From NCBI RefSeq assembly GCF_030704305.1, contig NZ_CP131935.1:1116001-1180000 (forward strand): a stretch of 64,000 nt of DNA. Reading direction: 5' to 3'. Positions 61,545 through 64,000 of the stretch are shown piece after piece (the first letter of the stretch is position 1; each line of letters starts with the position of its first letter). Source of the stretch: Massilia sp. R2A-15. GTDB lineage: Bacteria > Pseudomonadota > Gammaproteobacteria > Burkholderiales > Burkholderiaceae_D. The notes below the pieces were generated by a model. The model saw only the letters and a program-made list of their open reading frames with translations, was not told the origin of the DNA and searched no databases. The position numbers and the translations under genes are program-made.

Positions 61545-63914
61545 ATGGCGTATCATTCGCCCGTGAGTATCGATCAACAACAGCAAGGTTTTCTTTTAAC
61601 GCGTCACTGGCGCGACACCGCCGCCGGCACGGAGGTGGAGTTCTGGCTCGCGACCGACGACGGCCCGCGCCACGTCCGCCTGGCGCCGCATCCGTCGGTC
61701 GCCTTCATTCCGGCCGAATCGCGCGAGTCCGCTGAAGCCGTCTTGCGCGGCGAGCGCGGCTTCGAACTGCGCGAACTGGCGCTGTGCGACTTCCACCACC
61801 GACCGGTGCTGGGCCTGTACTGCACCCAGTACCGCCAGCTGACCAAGCTCGCCAGGCGCCTGCGCGAATTCGGCATCGACGTCTACGAATCCGATATCCG
61901 TCCGCCCGAGCGCTACCTGATGGAGCGCTTCATCACGGCGCCCGTCACCTTCAGCGGCACCGAAAATGCGCAGCTCAGGCCCGCGCCCGGCTATCGGCCA
62001 AAGCTGCGCCTCGTCTCGCTCGACATCGAAACCACGTCCTACGGCGACCTGTATTCGATCGCGCTGGAAGGCTGCGGCCTGCGCCAGGTCTACATGCTCG
62101 GCCCGCCCAATGGCAGCGCGGAGGCGCTCGACTTCGATCTCGAATATTGCGACAGCCGTCCGCAGATGCTGGAGCGCCTGAACGAGTGGATGGCGCGCCA
62201 CGATCCCGACGTCATCATCGGCTGGAACCTGGTGCAGTTCGACCTGCGCGTGCTGCAGAAGCATTCCGAACGCTTCAACGTGCCGCTGCTGCTTGGCCGC
62301 GGCGCCAGCGCGATGGAGTGGCGCGAGCATGGCGGCAAGCAGGAGCATTACTTCGCGGCCGCCGCCGGGCGCCTGATCATCGACGGCATCGAGGCGCTCA
62401 GGTCCGCAACCTGGAGCTTCCCGTCGTTCAGCCTGGAGAGCGTGTCGCAGACACTGCTGGGCGAGGGCAAGTCGATCGACAATCCCTACGATCGGATGGC
62501 CGAAATCGACCGCCGCTTCGCCGAGGACAAGCCGGCGCTGGCGCGCTACAACCTGAAGGACTGCGAGCTGGTCACGCGCATCTTCGAAAAGACCGAGCTG
62601 ATGACCTTCCTGCTCGAGCGCGCCAGCGTCACCGGCCTGGCGGCCGACCGCAGCGGCGGCTCGGTGGCCGCGTTCGAGCACCTGTACATGCCGATGATGC
62701 ACCGCCAGGGCTACGTGGCGCCCAACCTGGGCGACGTCACCGGCGGCGAGAGCCCTGGCGGCTTCGTGATGGATTCGCAGTCCGGCCTGTACGACTCGGT
62801 GCTGGTGCTCGATTACAAAAGCCTGTACCCGTCCATCATCCGCACCTTCCTGATCGACCCGGTCGGACTGGTGGTCGGCACGCGCGGCGACAATGATGAA
62901 GCGACGGTGGAGGGATTTCGCGGCGGGCGCTTCTCGCGGGAGAAGCACTGCCTGCCGGCCATCGTCAAGCAGATCTGGGACGGGCGCGACGCCGCCAAGC
63001 GCGAGCAGAACAAGCCGCTGTCGCAGGCGCTGAAGATCATCATGAACGCGTTCTACGGCGTGCTGGGGTCGAGCGGCTGCCGCTTCTTCGACCCGCGCCT
63101 GGCGTCGTCGATCACGCTGCGCGGCCACGAGATCATGCACCTGACGCGCAAGCTGATCGAAGGGCAGGGCTACCAGGTGATCTACGGCGACACCGATTCC
63201 ACCTTCGTCTGGCTGAAGCACGCGCACTCGGAGGAGCAGGCCGGCGAGATCGGCCGCGCGCTGGTGAAGCACGTGAACCATTGGTTCGACGACTACCTGC
63301 GGCGCGAATTCGGCCTGGCCAACGCGCTGGAACTGCAGTACGAAACCCACTACCGGCGCTTCCTGATGCCGACCATCCGCGGCTCCGACGAAGGCAGCAA
63401 GAAGCGCTACGCGGGCCTGGTGCGCAATCCCGACGGCAGCGAGGCGATGGTGTTCAAGGGACTGGAGACCGTGCGCAGCGACTGGACGCCGCTGGCGCAG
63501 CAGTTCCAGCAGGTGCTCTACGAGCGCATCTTCAAGGGCGAGGAGTACCGCGATTACGTGCGCGACTACGCCGCGCGCACCGCCGGCGGCGACTTCGACG
63601 AGCTGCTGGTGTACCGCAAGCGCCTGCGCCGCCCGCTCGAGGATTACGAGCGCAACGTGCCGCCGCACGTGCGCGCGGCGCGCATCGCCGATGAATTCAA
63701 CCGCCAGCACGGGCGCCCGCTGCAATACCAGAACGGTGGCTGGATTCGTTACGTGATGACGCTGGCCGGGCCGGAACCGCTTGAGGCGCGCCGCTCGCCG
63801 ATCGACTACGAGCACTACCTGACGCGCCAGTTGCAACCGGTGGCGGACGCGATCCTGCCGTTCGTCGACGACGATTTCGCCGCGCTGACCAGCCGCCAGC
63901 ACACGCTGTTCTAG
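61545..63914 (+). CDS. polB: DNA polymerase II
   Basis: Family B polymerase with 3'-5' proofreading, used in lesion bypass and fork restart, often SOS-induced. 789 residues from the ATG at 61545; a GTG at 61563 ([15 protein letters not shown]) is an alternative start. Exonuclease motif 1 [12 protein letters not shown] (near residue 160), Exo [15 protein letters not shown], Exo [12 protein letters not shown]; polymerase motif [18 protein letters not shown], motif [21 protein letters not shown], motif [13 protein letters not shown]. All catalytic acids are present. No clear LexA box was recognised upstream. A terminator follows. Confidence 0.95.
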   Translation: MAYHSPVSIDQQQQGFLLTRHWRDTAAGTEVEFWLATDDGPRHVRLAPHPSVAFIPAESRESAEAVLRGERGFELRELALCDFHHRPVLGLYCTQYRQLTKLARRLREFGIDVYESDIRPPERYLMERFITAPVTFSGTENAQLRPAPGYRPKLRLVSLDIETTSYGDLYSIALEGCGLRQVYMLGPPNGSAEALDFDLEYCDSRPQMLERLNEWMARHDPDVIIGWNLVQFDLRVLQKHSERFNVPLLLGRGASAMEWREHGGKQEHYFAAAAGRLIIDGIEALRSATWSFPSFSLESVSQTLLGEGKSIDNPYDRMAEIDRRFAEDKPALARYNLKDCELVTRIFEKTELMTFLLERASVTGLAADRSGGSVAAFEHLYMPMMHRQGYVAPNLGDVTGGESPGGFVMDSQSGLYDSVLVLDYKSLYPSIIRTFLIDPVGLVVGTRGDNDEATVEGFRGGRFSREKHCLPAIVKQIWDGRDAAKREQNKPLSQALKIIMNAFYGVLGSSGCRFFDPRLASSITLRGHEIMHLTRKLIEGQGYQVIYGDTDSTFVWLKHAHSEEQAGEIGRALVKHVNHWFDDYLRREFGLANALELQYETHYRRFLMPTIRGSDEGSKKRYAGLVRNPDGSEAMVFKGLETVRSDWTPLAQQFQQVLYERIFKGEEYRDYVRDYAARTAGGDFDELLVYRKRLRRPLEDYERNVPPHVRAARIADEFNRQHGRPLQYQNGGWIRYVMTLAGPEPLEARRSPIDYEHYLTRQLQPVADAILPFVDDDFAALTSRQHTLF

Positions 63915-63924
63915 CGGCGCGGAC

Positions 63925-63955
63925 GAAAAAAAGCTCCCAGGTTGGGAGCTTTTTA
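63925..63955. terminator. Terminator after polB
   Basis: Stem AAGCTCCCA / TGGGAGCTT around GGT, with A run before and T run after, so usable in both directions. Confidence 0.88.
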
Positions 63956-64000
63956 TCCGCCCTGACATGCGGCGGCCACCTTGGTGGGATACGACTGACG

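Overview
The window looks like chromosomal DNA of a high-GC betaproteobacterium of the Oxalobacteraceae, most likely the Massilia/Telluria/Duganella group. The evidence is ppc divergent from a hemC-hemD-hemX-hemY cluster, betaproteobacterial housekeeping genes (rpoD, ftsK-lolA-rarA-serS, nadE-glnB), a PEP-CTERM protein, and many intergenic copies of a roughly 27-bp GGGGTCAGGTCC-type hairpin repeat. This placement is inference from gene order and protein character; no search was run.

Layout. 1-2.7 kb: 3' part of rpoD, then an overlapping pair of a leaderless NlpC/P60 peptidase and a small lipoprotein, which could be an effector-immunity pair. 3.1-7.7 kb: Tat-exported hydrolase, PAS-GAF-GGDEF cyclase, chemotaxis receptor. 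7.8-15.5 kb: ppc, the hem cluster, ppa. 15.6-19.6 kb: secreted metallopeptidase with a small exported partner, cysS with an attenuator-like leader, a small membrane protein. 19.7-29.8 kb: a seven-gene operon (alpha/beta hydrolase, short-chain dehydrogenase, five-part branched-chain-amino-acid-type ABC importer), a divergent LysR-type regulator and a TonB-dependent receptor. All three promoter regions of this last block carry the same 16-bp palindrome TGTGCA-N4-TGCACA.

29.9-44.3 kb: FemAB/GNAT-like protein, nadE-glnB, a TRIC/UPF0126 membrane protein, a PEP-CTERM protein with a near-perfect sigma-54 promoter, Smr protein, trxB, ftsK, lolA, rarA, a small exported protein, serS and tRNA-Ser(CGA). 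44.6-54.5 kb is more accessory in character: a TPR membrane protein, Crp/Fnr regulator, GGDEF-EAL protein, GAF histidine kinase, TlpA-like thioredoxin, a short NnrS-like protein and an orphan PaaX-like regulator. 54.7-64 kb: CAP-domain protein, M20 amidohydrolase, a small exported protein, DUF885 protein, acyltransferase-3, YCII-like protein and DNA polymerase II.

Most noteworthy are (i) the uptake/catabolic locus at 19.7-29.8 kb tied together by one operator, (ii) the cysS leader, where terminator and a competing antiterminator can both be drawn, (iii) the hairpin repeat, whose arms covary and which is almost absent after 42.2 kb, and (iv) the peptidase-lipoprotein pair.
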